Below, in pieces: positions 40,401-46,634 of a stretch of 64,000 bases of DNA. Source of the stretch: Mercenaria mercenaria (Eukaryota; Mollusca; Bivalvia; Venerida; Veneridae); NCBI RefSeq assembly GCF_021730395.1, contig NC_069371.1:71764001-71828000 (forward strand), given 5' to 3'. Under the pieces are notes generated by a model. That model had not been told where the DNA came from. It worked only from the letters and a program-made list of their open reading frames with translations, and made no database searches. The stretch's first letter is position 1; every line of letters starts with the position of its first letter. The position numbers and the translations under genes were made by a program.

Positions 40401-43400
40401 TATAAATTATTTCGATTCTAATACGCTCTTAATCTAAAACAGTAGATAAAATATAGTAGCGCTCTTTCTTGGTCGCAACAAAAACATTGACGTCATCGCA
40501 CGTTAACGTAACGTCATTCTAGCGTAAGAGTGTTTTAACAGAAACAAACATACTAGAATGAAATATACACAGCATCTGACGAACGCAGAACATTGAAAAT
40601 TAATACCGTTTTATATGGGGAAACGAGGAATATTTTCTGTCCGCCATTATCATTGGTCAAGGTACAATAGTACTAAATATGTAATCAAGCAGCACTTCCG
40701 GGCTAGTCAGATAATGGCGGAAAGAAAAATTCCTCAATTTTCTCCCTGTTAAAATGGCTTTTCATGTTTTATGTTAGCCAGTTCCTGTTTTTATTTCATT
40801 GTTGACCTATACTTTACACTTAAATAGCATTTTCAAGAAGGTCTTTTGTATTTGTAGAAATGTAAACAAACCTTATTACCCATGTGTTCATACCCACGTT
40901 GTAGCCGTCAGTTTGGAAGCTATTCCAATGTGTTGACCTTTCAGCCAAACAATCTCTCTTAGAAGATACATGATCCCTACTTATCTTGGTGTTTGTGGTG
41001 GTTTATAGGTCATGTTAGAACATAAGGCTAGTACCATTATAGATGGGCCTGGCTATGTGATACAGATCTTAGAAGATTAGTAATTTTATATAAAACATAT
41101 AGCAAATTTATTTACGACTGTATAGCCTCAATTTAGGGACTAAGCCGAGTATCAGCCAATCAGATGCATAAAGGTTTCCAATGAGAGCTGTGTGACCTTT
41201 GATCTGATCTGGGAAAAGGCCAGTGAGCATAATTTAAGAGAACGAAGAAAAAAAATCCACTATACAAACAACTGCAAAAACAACTTACCAATCTGACCAC
41301 AGTTTGTGTCCGTATATCCCGTCGGACATGAACAGGTATAGGCGTACCCTTTATTAAAGCGATTACACGTGGCCCCGTTTTGACAAGGATTTGTGTGTGC
41401 ATACTCGCAGTCTGAAATAAAGTTATAAAAGTTCTGATATTTAAGTTACTGCACCACACCCTTACATCACTGTATAGCACCTAGAACGTACGCGTATCTA
41501 TAAGGAGAAGTAACACTGTTTAGTAACACTGTATACTTTTCATGCTTATATTCACATGTTTTGAAAACGAAAAGTAGAGTGTTTATACTGCAGACTGCTT
41601 TCTGAAATGCGACAATAAGAACCTGACCTTCGCTGCACTTACTTTTCAACATCGTTTTACTTCTCATTTTGTTTAACCAAATATACAAATGTCTTGTGAA
41701 AAATAGGATTTTTGACGAAGTGAAAATCTAGAAACTGTATCAACATGGATCTGAAAAGGCTGCATTTTATTTGAAACAACCTGAGAACAGTTCCTGCTAT
41801 TGATATACAGCCCAGTGTACTCAAGGGAGACAAGCCAGAAACTTTATACGGATATGACTTTAACCGAGTCATACTTCTATCCTAAATGACTATTACAAGT
41901 TTTTATTATTACTGAAGCGGCATTTCTTTAAACATAATTTGATCACCTCCATATGTTTGTATTTATCTGTATATAGTAAATGTATCTTACAGTGTGGTCC
42001 TCCGCCATTTACAGTCAAAACATTTACGAAAACTGAAAGAAAACAAATTACACAGTGTATAGACTCTCTGTACGCCCAAACGGAAGTCGCCAATAACTAG
42101 GCGTTCACTTTCGTTTTTCAAATTTTTGGAAGCTGTCGGTAGTGAGTATTTTTATGTTTTTCTGTGGCTATTTGAAATAAATATTCTTGTTGTATATATT
42201 TTTCAATGTATGATAAATGTCTCTACAACAAACTGCCGTTTAACAGACATTAACACATGAAAATAAAACGTATTTTCATTCAAAACCTAGAAGGTCGAAG
42301 CAAAAGACGATGTATTCAGGCTAAAATGCCCATTATTTAGGAACTGCGAGTGAAATACGTGTCAGAACCGCTTCTGAATGTTAAATTATAAATTCATGCA
42401 AACGAGTTTATACCTACAAATATGAATTTACAATCCTGAATAGTTTAAATATTGTTAAATTCAACATGCATATGAATTATACACTGAACGCCTAGTCGCA
42501 AATCTTTATAGAAAAACTGTCCCACTATTCGCCAAAACACTGTACGCCTATTCAATAACGAAATGACGAAGTGTTTGGGCTTGTATGCTCTATACACTGT
42601 ACTTACTGAATTTATAAATATAAGTTTTGTATTGTATTTTACTTGTGACAGTGAAACAGTATTTACTAGTCTGTTTCACCAACGATGTCCTTGTCTTGGA
42701 CAGGAAATAGAATCTGTATACGAGTTTCCGTTAACATACGAGAAAAATATGTATTTATTCCGCTCAGCTTGACAGGACACTGTTTTTGCTTTTTTCTTTG
42801 TATTTTAGCTCGATTATTCGGGGAATAGCGGTGCTTTTCTACTAGCACCGGCTTTGGTTAAAGTTAAGTTTTTTTGGCAGCCTTTTTTTTTGTCACATCT
42901 TTTTTTAACTTTTGCTTATACCTTACTGTAACTTCACATAAACATTGTGCAAACAAAGCCTTTTCAGCTCGACTATTCGAAGAATAGTCAGCTATTCTAC
43001 TCAACCTGGCGTCGGCGTCACACCTTGGTTAAGTTTTTGCATGCAAGTACATACAGCTATCATTTCAAGGCATATAGCTTTGAAACTTATTTTTTTCTTT
43101 TTCTAGATCAATTACCAACCTCACTGGGTCAAGTCCAATAACTCTGGCGTGTATTTTGGGCAAATTATGCCCCCTTTAGGACTTAGAAAATTCTGGTTAA
43201 AATTTTACATGCAAGTTACTATCTCCAAAACTAATACAGTTATTGAATTGAAATTTCACAAGTGCCTTTGGGGTTATAAAACTAGTTGATAGCAGCAAGT
43301 CCCATAACATGTTGGTCAAATTATATCCGCTCTATATAGGAGCCAGGTCATTTTCCGCTTGTTCTGTAGCGATTACTGAAATAATTTTCAATGCAAACGA

Positions 43401-44996
43401 AAAAGAATTGAATACTAGCTTCGATCTGCTTGATTTTGACTGATATCAGCGGTTATTTGGAGCCGTATATTAAAATAAACAGAAATTACAAATAGCCGCG
43501 CCGACGGCAGCTGTTTCTTCTGTGAATTATGATAAAGTCCACGTCATAAAGTCCGAACAAGTCTCTGAGATGCCGGAAATGGATCAAGCACTGAGTTGTG
43601 CCACGTAACGATTATATGAATGATGCGTTAGTGTAAAGAATCTAATCATTATTACAAAAAAAATAATTTCAAACACAATGCAGGTTAGAGTTTATTAGTA
43701 CGCATTTACTGCGACTGAACCGTGCTAGACTAATTAATTTGATAATTACTTACTAATAAACACTAACCTTTACGAAAAGTGGATTCGAAACTGCAGTTAT
43801 AACATATAAACTGGTCAGTGACTGTTACGAAAACGAAAGAAATTATAACTATTACTTTTTAACTGTCAGTTGTCATAAAACAAAGTCAAATTATGGAAAT
43901 ATATGAATGAAAAGAAGTTTTGAATAGGCGTTCAGTTTTTCGACTAAGCGTTCAGTCCGGATTTTAGAAATAGCGATTAGTGAGCCAGTAATGTATCGAC
44001 TAGTGGGACAGTGTAATCGGCATATATGTCTCAGAAAAACACATTTTCCTGAAAACGCATTCGTTACCATAGAGCCATGCTAGTATTTATTGATGCGTAA
44101 GATATTTATCTACGAAGTAGCAAAGGTTTCAATTCCTTGCAAAAGCTCAATATACATGTATTTCAAAGAATTGATAGTTTTATTACAAAATCGAACAAAT
44201 ACCCATACGTGATTTGACTTGAAATGAAGTATATTAAGAGTTTTAATAGGCGTGTTTGGTATCTACGTAAACAGTAGCTCTTAAACAATATGTAGATAAA
44301 AAATACACTTACTTTATGCGATATTAACGAAATAAACAACGAAAATCCAAGCCATCCGCGACAGCAAAAATTTGTGTTTTGATTTCTGAACGCCTAGTTT
44401 TTGGCGACTTCCGGTCGGGCGTACAGAGAGTCTATACACTGTGAATTAGGTTGCTCGTATATGATGTTGAAAATTCATAAACCAACACAGTTTTGTCAAA
44501 ACATGCTCGTATAGAAACTTGTGACTTAAAATATTTTCGATGGTACAAAATATCTATTTATTTATTTATTCATTTATTCAATTATTCTAGCATAAAATGG
44601 TCGTTTTGTCACTTTGCGGAGGTTTAACTGGAGAAAAAAGTGTGTTTACAGAAAGATTCTCTCGCTCACGTGCTATTAAAAGTTTTATATATGCGTGTTC
44701 AGTGGCAAAGCGTTAACGCATTAGGCCCCGGAAGGGAATGACGTCAACGTGAAAAAAAACAACGCAGACATTCCCGAGCATTTCATGGAAATTTTATGAC
44801 GTTCTGGGATAAGATGTTCGTTTATTAGTTTTTACGTGTTTTATGCTAAAATAATGTTAGCGCATGTTCATTTCGTGATACATGTTCAAAATACCTCGGG
44901 AATCGTTTGTACCCACATCCTTTCGGGCTCGGGCATTAACTAATCCCTCGGGATTCTGAAGATTTTGTAACACGAAAAAAAAGATGCGTTATCCCT

Positions 44997-45035
<39 letters not shown>

Positions 45036-45127
45036 TTTGTCTGTCTATATATTGACATGTATTTCATTTATATTTAAAGAAATATATTTAATAATAACTT
45101 ACCAACGTAAAGAAATAGTGGTAACAT
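17623..45127 (-). CDS. gene B: secreted protein with ~21 EGF repeats and two VWA domains
   Basis: Reading right to left: signal exon 45103-45127, linker exon 41991-42032 (..VNGGGPHY), a 123-bp EGF exon 41289-41411, twenty 117-bp EGF exons between 39491 and 21253, then VWA1 (18798-19370) and VWA2 (17623-18212). All intact exons are phase 1-1, so they join in one frame; using every exon gives about 1230 aa. Two cautions: the exon at 35876-35992 has no AG acceptor, and the exon at 22811-22928 carries one extra base that would end the protein before the VWA domains. Either they are skipped (frame is kept) or the gene is decaying. First and last exons match gene A closely, so B is a gene-A-type protein with an expanded EGF region. 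EGF repeats carry O-fucose-type C-HNGGT-C sites. It is likely an extracellular structural or adhesive protein. Confidence 0.75.
18272..18725. repeat. 114-bp tandem repeat filling the intron between the gene B VWA exons
   Basis: GACTGAATACTTTTAAA starts at 18391, 18505 and 18619, an exact 114-bp spacing. A diverged first unit starts near 18272 and a decayed end runs to about 18725. The array makes up most of the 585-bp intron. Confidence 0.9.
18798..19370 (-). CDS. gene B VWA domain 1, MIDAS intact
   Basis: 573-bp phase 1-1 exon from DVCTPYTDADIAFVVDVSES to KYTMFGCS. The MIDAS set DVSES, the Thr of GPSFTG and the Asp of VLTDG are all present. About 80% similar by eye to gene A VWA1. Confidence 0.9.
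19677..19865. mobile_element. inverted-repeat MITE, TTAACCTTTAGCC family
   Basis: Left end TTAACCTTTAGCCTGCT, right end AGACTAAAGGGTAAA. The interior CTGCACTGGTCGCAAAGGCA matches the other copies. It lies in gene B intron before VWA1. Confidence 0.75.
20040..20830. repeat. degenerate ~180-bp tandem repeats in gene B intron
   Basis: AATCAAGGGC.., CATGC.CAACTATGCTT and CACTGATCACTCCTGTAA recur four or so times. The unit resembles the better-preserved repeats at 56930-57832 (CATGCACAACTACTG.., GATCACTTGTGTGAAG). Confidence 0.6.
21253..21369 (-). CDS. gene B EGF exon 23 (last, divergent)
   Basis: 117 bp, phase 1-1. DCSSAKYCLNGGTCFHINGG YDYMCSCSYGWTGSNC ENIG. It is the most divergent repeat and sits next to VWA1, so it is probably an old, non-recombining end of the array. 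Confidence 0.85.
21370..22810. other. gene B intron between EGF exons 22 and 23
   Basis: 1.4 kb of AT-rich intron. Open frames on both strands near 21684-21969 overlap each other and show no domain, so I do not call a gene. Confidence 0.5.
22811..22928 (-). CDS. gene B EGF exon 22 with 1-bp frameshift
   Basis: 118 bp instead of 117. It reads DCSSPLYCHNGGTCNLINGG.. NCSDA then shifts frame and stops within the exon; one extra base near 22839-22842 (CCAAAGCG where the others have CCAACCG). Both splice sites look good. If included, the protein would lose the last EGF and both VWA domains; if skipped, frame is kept. A sequencing or assembly error is also possible. Confidence 0.65.
23268..23372. 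mobile_element. half copy of the ~237-bp palindromic MITE
   Basis: TGAGCCGCGCTATGAGAAAA then CCAACATAGTGGGTTTGCG, followed by core sequence (CAGTCTGGTTAGGATCCATG) and GAGAAACTGTTAA. The right half is missing. In the intron between EGF exons 21 and 22. Confidence 0.75.
23667..23783 (-). CDS. gene B EGF exon 21
   Basis: 117 bp, phase 1-1. ..TCNLINGGAGYTCSCANGW MGSNCELIG. Intact. Confidence 0.85.
23980..24096 (-). CDS. gene B EGF exon 20
   Basis: 117 bp, phase 1-1. ..TCNLVNSGTGYTCSCANGW MGSNCELIG. The acceptor is TTTAG. All cysteines are present. Confidence 0.85.
24291..24407 (-). CDS. gene B EGF exon 19 (NLINGG type)
   Basis: 117 bp, phase 1-1. ..TCNLINGGTGYSCSCADGW MGSNCQLIG; Gln replaces the usual Glu after cysteine 6. 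Confidence 0.85.
24558..24814 (-). mobile_element. tRNA(Ser/Leu)-type SINE, copy V1
   Basis: On the minus strand: tRNA-like head with A box (GGCTCCGTGCCCGAGTGGTT), long variable arm and B box (GGGTTCGAGCCTC), then GTTGAATTCTTCATGAGAGG, GAAGCCATCCAGCTGG and the 3' end ..GTGTCGGTGCAAAGTTAAA. It lies in the intron between EGF exons 18 and 19. Confidence 0.85.
25067..25115 (-). pseudogene. EGF exon fragment in intron
   Basis: CATGTATCTCATGTTTCTCC then GTTGTGACTGTAGAG resembles the middle of an EGF exon (plus-strand ..ACATGTTCCTCCGTTATGAC). Duplicated at about 27486-27532. It has neither frame nor splice sites. Confidence 0.45.
25163..25279 (-). CDS. gene B EGF exon 18 (NVINGG type)
   Basis: 117 bp, phase 1-1, protein identical to exon 15. 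Flanks align over more than 1 kb. Confidence 0.85.
25470..25648 (-). mobile_element. tRNA-type SINE, copy V2, head lost at an EGF junction
   Basis: Same SINE as V1, but the tRNA head is absent and CTCGGGGCG joins directly to half an EGF exon. The 3' flank (..AAGCTATAATTTTG..) matches that of V1, V3 and V4, so all four come from one original insertion copied with the array. A long poly-T/GT tract (25438-25468) follows. Confidence 0.85.
25649..25717 (-). pseudogene. gene B half EGF exon fused to a SINE (remnant 2)
   Basis: Same 69-bp half exon as 28061-28129, also with Tyr for cysteine 1 and the same join to SINE sequence at 25648. In addition the acceptor is CCG instead of CAG. The copies were made by the 2.42-kb duplication. 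Confidence 0.8.
26343..26459 (-). CDS. gene B EGF exon 17 (SINGG type)
   Basis: 117 bp, phase 1-1, same protein as exon 13. All six cysteines and both splice sites are present. Confidence 0.85.
26690..26806 (-). CDS. gene B EGF exon 16 (chimeric by crossover)
   Basis: 117 bp, phase 1-1, open (..TCHSINGGTGYTCSCANGW MGPNCEQIG). Its left flank and 3' half match exons 12 and 14, but its right flank (..GAATGTATACATAATATC) matches exon 19. The exon thus joins two array subtypes and remains functional. Confidence 0.85.
   Translation of the reverse strand: MVPVRFIVIMEGPVTRSTEEQDIHVAVLMVGWDLTVNK
26978..27232 (-). mobile_element. tRNA-type SINE, copy V3
   Basis: Full-length partner of V1, offset by about 2420 bp; same insertion point in the intron, between EGF exons 15 and 16. 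Confidence 0.85.
27486..27532 (-). pseudogene. EGF exon fragment in intron (duplicate)
   Basis: Second copy of the fragment at 25067-25115, carried by the same 2.42-kb duplication. Confidence 0.45.
27583..27699 (-). CDS. gene B EGF exon 15 (NVINGG type)
   Basis: 117 bp, phase 1-1. ..TCNVINGGTGYSCSCADGW MGSNCELIG. Identical in protein to exon 18; the two are paired by a 2.42-kb duplication. Confidence 0.85.
27881..28060 (-). mobile_element. tRNA-type SINE, copy V4, head lost at an EGF junction
   Basis: Partner of V2 with the identical CTCGGGGCG/EGF junction. Confidence 0.85.
28061..28129 (-). pseudogene. gene B half EGF exon fused to a SINE (remnant 1)
   Basis: Only the first 69 bp of an EGF exon remain (D-Y-S-S-P-L-Y-C.. 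to G-A-T-G-Y). Cysteine 1 is Tyr. The exon then runs straight into the SINE at 27881-28060, with no donor site at the junction. The reading frame continues through the SINE to 27882. The acceptor AG is intact. Same junction as at 25648. Confidence 0.8.
28641..28757 (-). CDS. gene B EGF exon 14
   Basis: 117 bp, phase 1-1. ..TCHSINGGTGYTCSCADGW MGPNCEQIG. Its expected partner exon on the left is missing; a deletion junction lies near 28558-28565. Confidence 0.85.
   Translation of the reverse strand: MARVRFIVIMEGLVTRSTEEQDIHVVVLMVGWDLTANK
29377..29493 (-). CDS. gene B EGF exon 13 (SINGG type)
   Basis: 117 bp, phase 1-1. The protein sequence is identical to exon 17 (..TCNSINGGAGYTCSCADGW). Left flanks of exons 11, 13 and 17 align (..GCTCAATGTAATGTTAAGAA). 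Confidence 0.85.
29729..29845 (-). CDS. gene B EGF exon 12
   Basis: 117 bp, phase 1-1. ..TCHSINGGTGYTCSCANGW MGPNCEQIG. The MGPN variant is shared with exons 14 and 16. Confidence 0.85.
   Translation of the reverse strand: MARVRFIVIMEGPVTRSTEEQDIHAAVLMVGWDLIVNK
30466..30582 (-). CDS. gene B EGF exon 11 (SINGG type)
   Basis: 117 bp, phase 1-1. ..CNSINGGAGYACSCADGW MGSNCEQIG. The acceptor is AATTAAG. With exon 10 it forms one ~1.09-kb duplication unit, repeated as exons 13+12 and 17+16. Confidence 0.8.
30834..30950 (-). CDS. gene B EGF exon 10
   Basis: 117 bp, phase 1-1. DCSSPLYCHNGGTCHLINGG.. DGYTCSCADGWMGSNCEQIG. It is separated from exon 9 by a 4.9-kb intron filled with older repeats. Confidence 0.85.
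31680..34310. repeat. old interspersed repeats in the 4.9-kb intron between EGF exons 9 and 10
   Basis: Degenerate units of ~155 bp with AAAGGGCCATAATTCAGCC and GAGTTATGTACTCTTGCCTA occur at 31900-32160 and 33700-34230. The second block ends in GACGCCGACGCCGACAC-type sequence and ATTCTTCAAATAGTCGAGCT. Between them (32200-32810) is a different degenerate repeat (GGTTCATGAG.., TTTTAGCT..GGTCCCTA). No coding sequence. Confidence 0.6.
34311..35875. other. remainder of the intron between EGF exons 9 and 10
   Basis: Parts (34420-34640, 35480-35875) repeat sequence found at 31080-31660 and 36440-36960, as expected for duplicated array introns. 34640-35470 is unique AT-rich sequence in which I see nothing further. 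Confidence 0.5.
35876..35992 (-). CDS. gene B EGF exon 9, splice acceptor lost
   Basis: 117 bp, open, all six cysteines present, donor intact. The acceptor reads TTCCG instead of TTCAG (plus-strand CGG at 35993-35995; exon 8 has CTG). No other AG lies close by, so the exon is probably skipped. Skipping a 1-1 exon keeps the frame. Confidence 0.6.
36259..36375 (-). CDS. gene B EGF exon 8 (TINGG type)
   Basis: 117 bp, phase 1-1. ..CNTINGGAGYTCSCADGW then TGSNCEEIG. Near-identical to exon 9, with matching flanks, so the two come from a recent local duplication. Confidence 0.85.
36974..37090 (-). CDS. gene B EGF exon 7 (TINGG type)
   Basis: 117 bp, phase 1-1. DCSSPLYCHNGGTCNTINGG.. CADGWMGSNCEEIG. 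The acceptor is TTTAAG, an AG though not the usual TTCAG. Confidence 0.8.
37337..37453 (-). CDS. gene B EGF exon 6
   Basis: 117 bp, phase 1-1. DCSSSLYCHNGGTCNLINGG.. then CADGWMVPNCEQRG. All cysteines are present. The usual MGSN before cysteine 6 is MVPN here and the Ile before the donor is Arg. Confidence 0.85.
37922..38038 (-). CDS. gene B EGF exon 5 (STTNGG type)
   Basis: 117 bp, phase 1-1. DCTSSVYCKNGGTCSTTNGG.. CADGWMGSNCENIG. With exon 4 it forms a separate two-member subtype from the rest of the array. Confidence 0.85.
38377..38540 (-). pseudogene. decayed EGF exon(s) between EGF exons 4 and 5
   Basis: ATAAGTTCAGAGTTAGGTCC then AACTGTCAGCACA and CTCCAGTTACTGAGCCACAT follow the layout of a 117-bp EGF exon with many changes. 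A second partial stretch (38377-38435) may be another relic. No usable frame remains. Confidence 0.5.
39375..39491 (-). CDS. gene B EGF exon 4 (STTNGG type)
   Basis: 117 bp, phase 1-1. DCSSSVYCKNGGTCSTTNGG.. then CADGWTGSNCEQIG. All six cysteines are present. CADGWTGSNC fits the EGF O-GlcNAc consensus C5-x2-G-x-(S/T)-G-x2-C6. Confidence 0.85.
   Translation of the reverse strand: MVQVLSIVKMEEHVPLQMEGQAIHVTVLTVGQGVIVNK
40253..40545 (-). mobile_element. ~290-bp repeat with TGACGTCA-type motifs, inverted copy
   Basis: Reads as the complement of 52640-52905 and 60660-60975. It contains a palindromic part (AACACTATTTATGCAC.. and ..GTATAAATAGTGTTAAAA) and CATTGACGTCATCGCACG. It lies in the intron between gene B EGF exons 3 and 4. 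Confidence 0.75.
40546..41288. other. gene B intron 3, remaining part
   Basis: AT-rich intronic sequence. I see no exon, repeat array or RNA gene in it. Confidence 0.4.
41289..41411 (-). CDS. gene B exon 3: first EGF domain
   Basis: A 123-bp phase 1-1 exon, YCEYAHTNPCQNGATC.. to ..YTDTNCGQI. It has the same length and cysteine spacing (C-x7-C-x5-C) as the single EGF of gene A, so it is the ancestral EGF; the 117-bp repeats that follow are a different type with C-x5-C at the start. Confidence 0.85.
41991..42032 (-). CDS. gene B exon 2: signal end and GGGPHY linker
   Basis: A 42-bp phase 1-1 exon (FVNVLTVNGGGPH plus split Tyr). Its acceptor TTTTCTTTCAG is intact, but a 2.39-kb transposon starts only 18 bp upstream of the exon, so the original branch point is gone. 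Confidence 0.8.
42051..44443. mobile_element. 2.39-kb DNA transposon with CACAGTG ends and 5-bp target duplication
   Basis: The ends are ~56-bp inverted repeats with only a few mismatches (CACAGTGTATAGACTCTCTG then TACGCCC..CGGAAGTCGCC.. AACTAGGCGTTCA). Perfect 5-bp duplications AATTA flank it (42046-42050 and 44444-44448). The motif GGCGTWCAG, in either direction, occurs about eight times, mostly near the ends, and may be transposase binding sites. No long open frame is present, so it is non-autonomous. CAC-starting ends with a 5-bp duplication are features of Transib and RAG-like (ProtoRAG) elements, but no RSS nonamer is visible and the target is AT-rich, so the class is a hypothesis. A second repeat is nested inside at about 42807-43330. 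Confidence 0.8.
42807..43330. mobile_element. nested repeats starting AGCTCGACTATTCG
   Basis: AGCTCGATTATTCGGGGAAT at 42809 and AGCTCGACTATTCGAAGAAT at 42967, each followed by a GGTTAAAGTT/GGTTAAGTTTTTGCATGC stretch. GGCGTCGGCGTCACACC links it to the complement of the repeat ending at 34310. Degenerate and non-coding. Confidence 0.55.
44450..45102. other. distal part of gene B intron 1 with (TTTA)n
   Basis: A (TTTA)n microsatellite of about 40 bp lies at 44996-45037, and a shorter one near 44556-44585. Nothing else is recognised. Confidence 0.6.
45103..45127 (-). CDS. gene B exon 1: signal peptide start
   Basis: ATG exon reading M-L-P-L-F-L-Y-V and ending in phase 1 before GTAAGT. Length and sequence match gene A exon 1. 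A possible 3' splice site (TTTCTTTATAG) 12 bp upstream of the ATG may mean a 5' UTR intron. Confidence 0.75.
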
Positions 45128-45367
45128 TTTATTCCCTCTATAAAGAAATAAGAAAAGGCGTTAATTTCGCTCCATTTATTGGACTTTTGGGGAAATCCCC
45201 AGGTAGTTTTTGATAATCTTCTATTCGTCGTTTGCCTATTGTACGTATGTAAATTTATCTGTATTTACTTCTTCCTAACTGAACCAATTATTAAAATACA
45301 ACAAACATACTATAATCAATACTTGGATTTGATCAAGCGTATTATTTTGTAAATGTCTGAATAGAAA

Positions 45368-45566
45368 TGAGCCGTGCCATGTGAAAACCAACATAGTGGG
45401 TTTGCGACCAGCATGGATCCGGACCAGCCTGCGCAGCCGCGCAATCTGGTCAGAATCCATGCTGGTTGCTAGCACTTTCTCTAATTGCACTATAATCTGA
45501 AAGCGAACAGCATAGATCCATGGGCATCGCAAAGCCACTAAGTTGGTTTTCTCATGGCACGGCTCA
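45368..45566. mobile_element. palindromic MITE copy, shortened
   Basis: TGAGCCGTGCCATGTGAAAA at the left, TCTCATGGCACGGCTCA at the right. At 199 bp it is shorter than the ~237-bp form. Confidence 0.85.
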
Positions 45567-45779
45567 AATAATTATCATAAATATTTTCTTGTCTTTCTAA
45601 ATTCATGTACTTGTAATGATCGCATAGTGTTAAGGTGCTTTAAAATGTTAACAAACAAAAAGATAGCATGTTAAATTCATAATCAACTTTTTTCGGATAC
45701 AAACAAGTTCCTTGGTGGCCGAGCGGTAATTATAGTATATTTTCCGAAACGGTGGTCTGTTTTATTACACAAAAAAAAA

Positions 45780-46048
45780 TGTTTTCGATTTAATGCCGTT
45801 TTCTCAACAGTATTTTGACTATGGTGGGCAGTTAACCTACCAAGTATTCCTGAATTCTGTACCAGTATTTAACTATTCTCCGCAAGTAAATGCCAACTTC
45901 TTCACACGAATCAGTTGTACAGGAGAAATGACTTGAGACACAGTAACTGTTACCAAATCAAGAACATACGCCTCGCCCTGGGATCGAACCAACGACCCCG
46001 TGATTTGTAGTTTTGCCTTCATTCACCCGCTTATGCTAAGCGGGTGGG
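45780..46048 (-). mobile_element. MetaSINE-like SINE, minus orientation, diverged
   Basis: Minus-strand reading: tRNA-like head (..GGTTCGATCCCAGGGCGAGG), CGTATGTTCTTGATTTGG, CTTGCGGAGAATAG, GGTTAACTGCCCACCATAG and AATACTGTTGAGAAAACGGC. It is clearly older than the neighbouring plus-strand copy. Confidence 0.8.
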
Positions 46049-46062
46049 AAGAAGAAAACCTT

Positions 46063-46257
46063 TGAGCCGTGCCATGAAAAAACCAACAGAGTGGGTTGGC
46101 GACCAGCATGGATCCAGACCAGCCTGCGCGGATTTCGCTAACAGTTTATCTAATTGCTATAGGCTTTGAAAGCGAACAGCATGGATCCTGACCAGACTGG
46201 TCTGGATCCATGCTGGTCGCAAAGCCACTATGTTGGTTTTTCTCATGGCACGGTTCA
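46063..46257. mobile_element. palindromic MITE copy between two SINEs
   Basis: TGAGCCGTGCCATGAAAAAA..CTCATGGCACGGTTCA, 195 bp. It sits in the ~235-bp gap between the heads of the two oppositely oriented SINEs. Confidence 0.85.
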
Positions 46258-46283
46258 TTTTCATTTGCTGCGAAAGCAACTTA

Positions 46284-46575
46284 GCCCGCCCGCTTAGCTC
46301 AGTAGGTAAGAGCGTTGGTTCACGGATCGCGGGGTCGTGAGTTCGATCCTCGGGCGGGGCGTATGTTCTTCGTGACTATTTGATAAACGACATTGTGTCT
46401 GAAATCATTAGTCCTCCACCTCTGATTCATGTGGGGAAGTTGGCAGTTACTTGCGGAGAACAGGTTTGTACTGGTACAGAATCCAGGAACACTGGTTAGG
46501 TTAACTGCCCGCCGTTACATGACTGAAATACTGTTGAAAAAACAGCGTTAAACCCAAAACAAACAAACAAACAAA
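46284..46575 (+). mobile_element. MetaSINE-like tRNA-derived SINE with 13-bp target duplication
   Basis: Head GCCCGCCCGCTTAGCTCAGT (A box) and GTTCGATCCTCGGGCGGGGC (B box), then CGTATGTTCTTCGTGAC, the core CTTGCGGAGAACAGG..GGTTAACTGCCCGCCG, TTACATGACTGAAATACTG, ending in an (AAAC)n tail. CGAAAGCAACTTA is duplicated exactly at 46271-46283 and 46576-46588, so the insertion is young and LINE-driven. The family name is from memory of the core sequence. Confidence 0.85.
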
Positions 46576-46603
46576 CGAAAGCAACTTATTTTAGTTCATT
46601 TAG

Positions 46604-46634
46604 TCCTGTTTTTTTTTTTTTTTTTTTTTTTTTT
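46604..46634. repeat. poly-T tract
   Basis: About 31 consecutive T after TAGTCCTG. Simple repeat. Confidence 0.9.

Noticed and set aside
42563-43141. Possible transposase frames inside the CACAGTG element
   Set aside because: All are under 70 codons, overlap on both strands and show no catalytic or RAG-like motif.
46284-46360. SINE head as a working tRNA gene
   Set aside because: The anticodon and T stems do not pair well and the body and tail are those of a SINE with target duplication.
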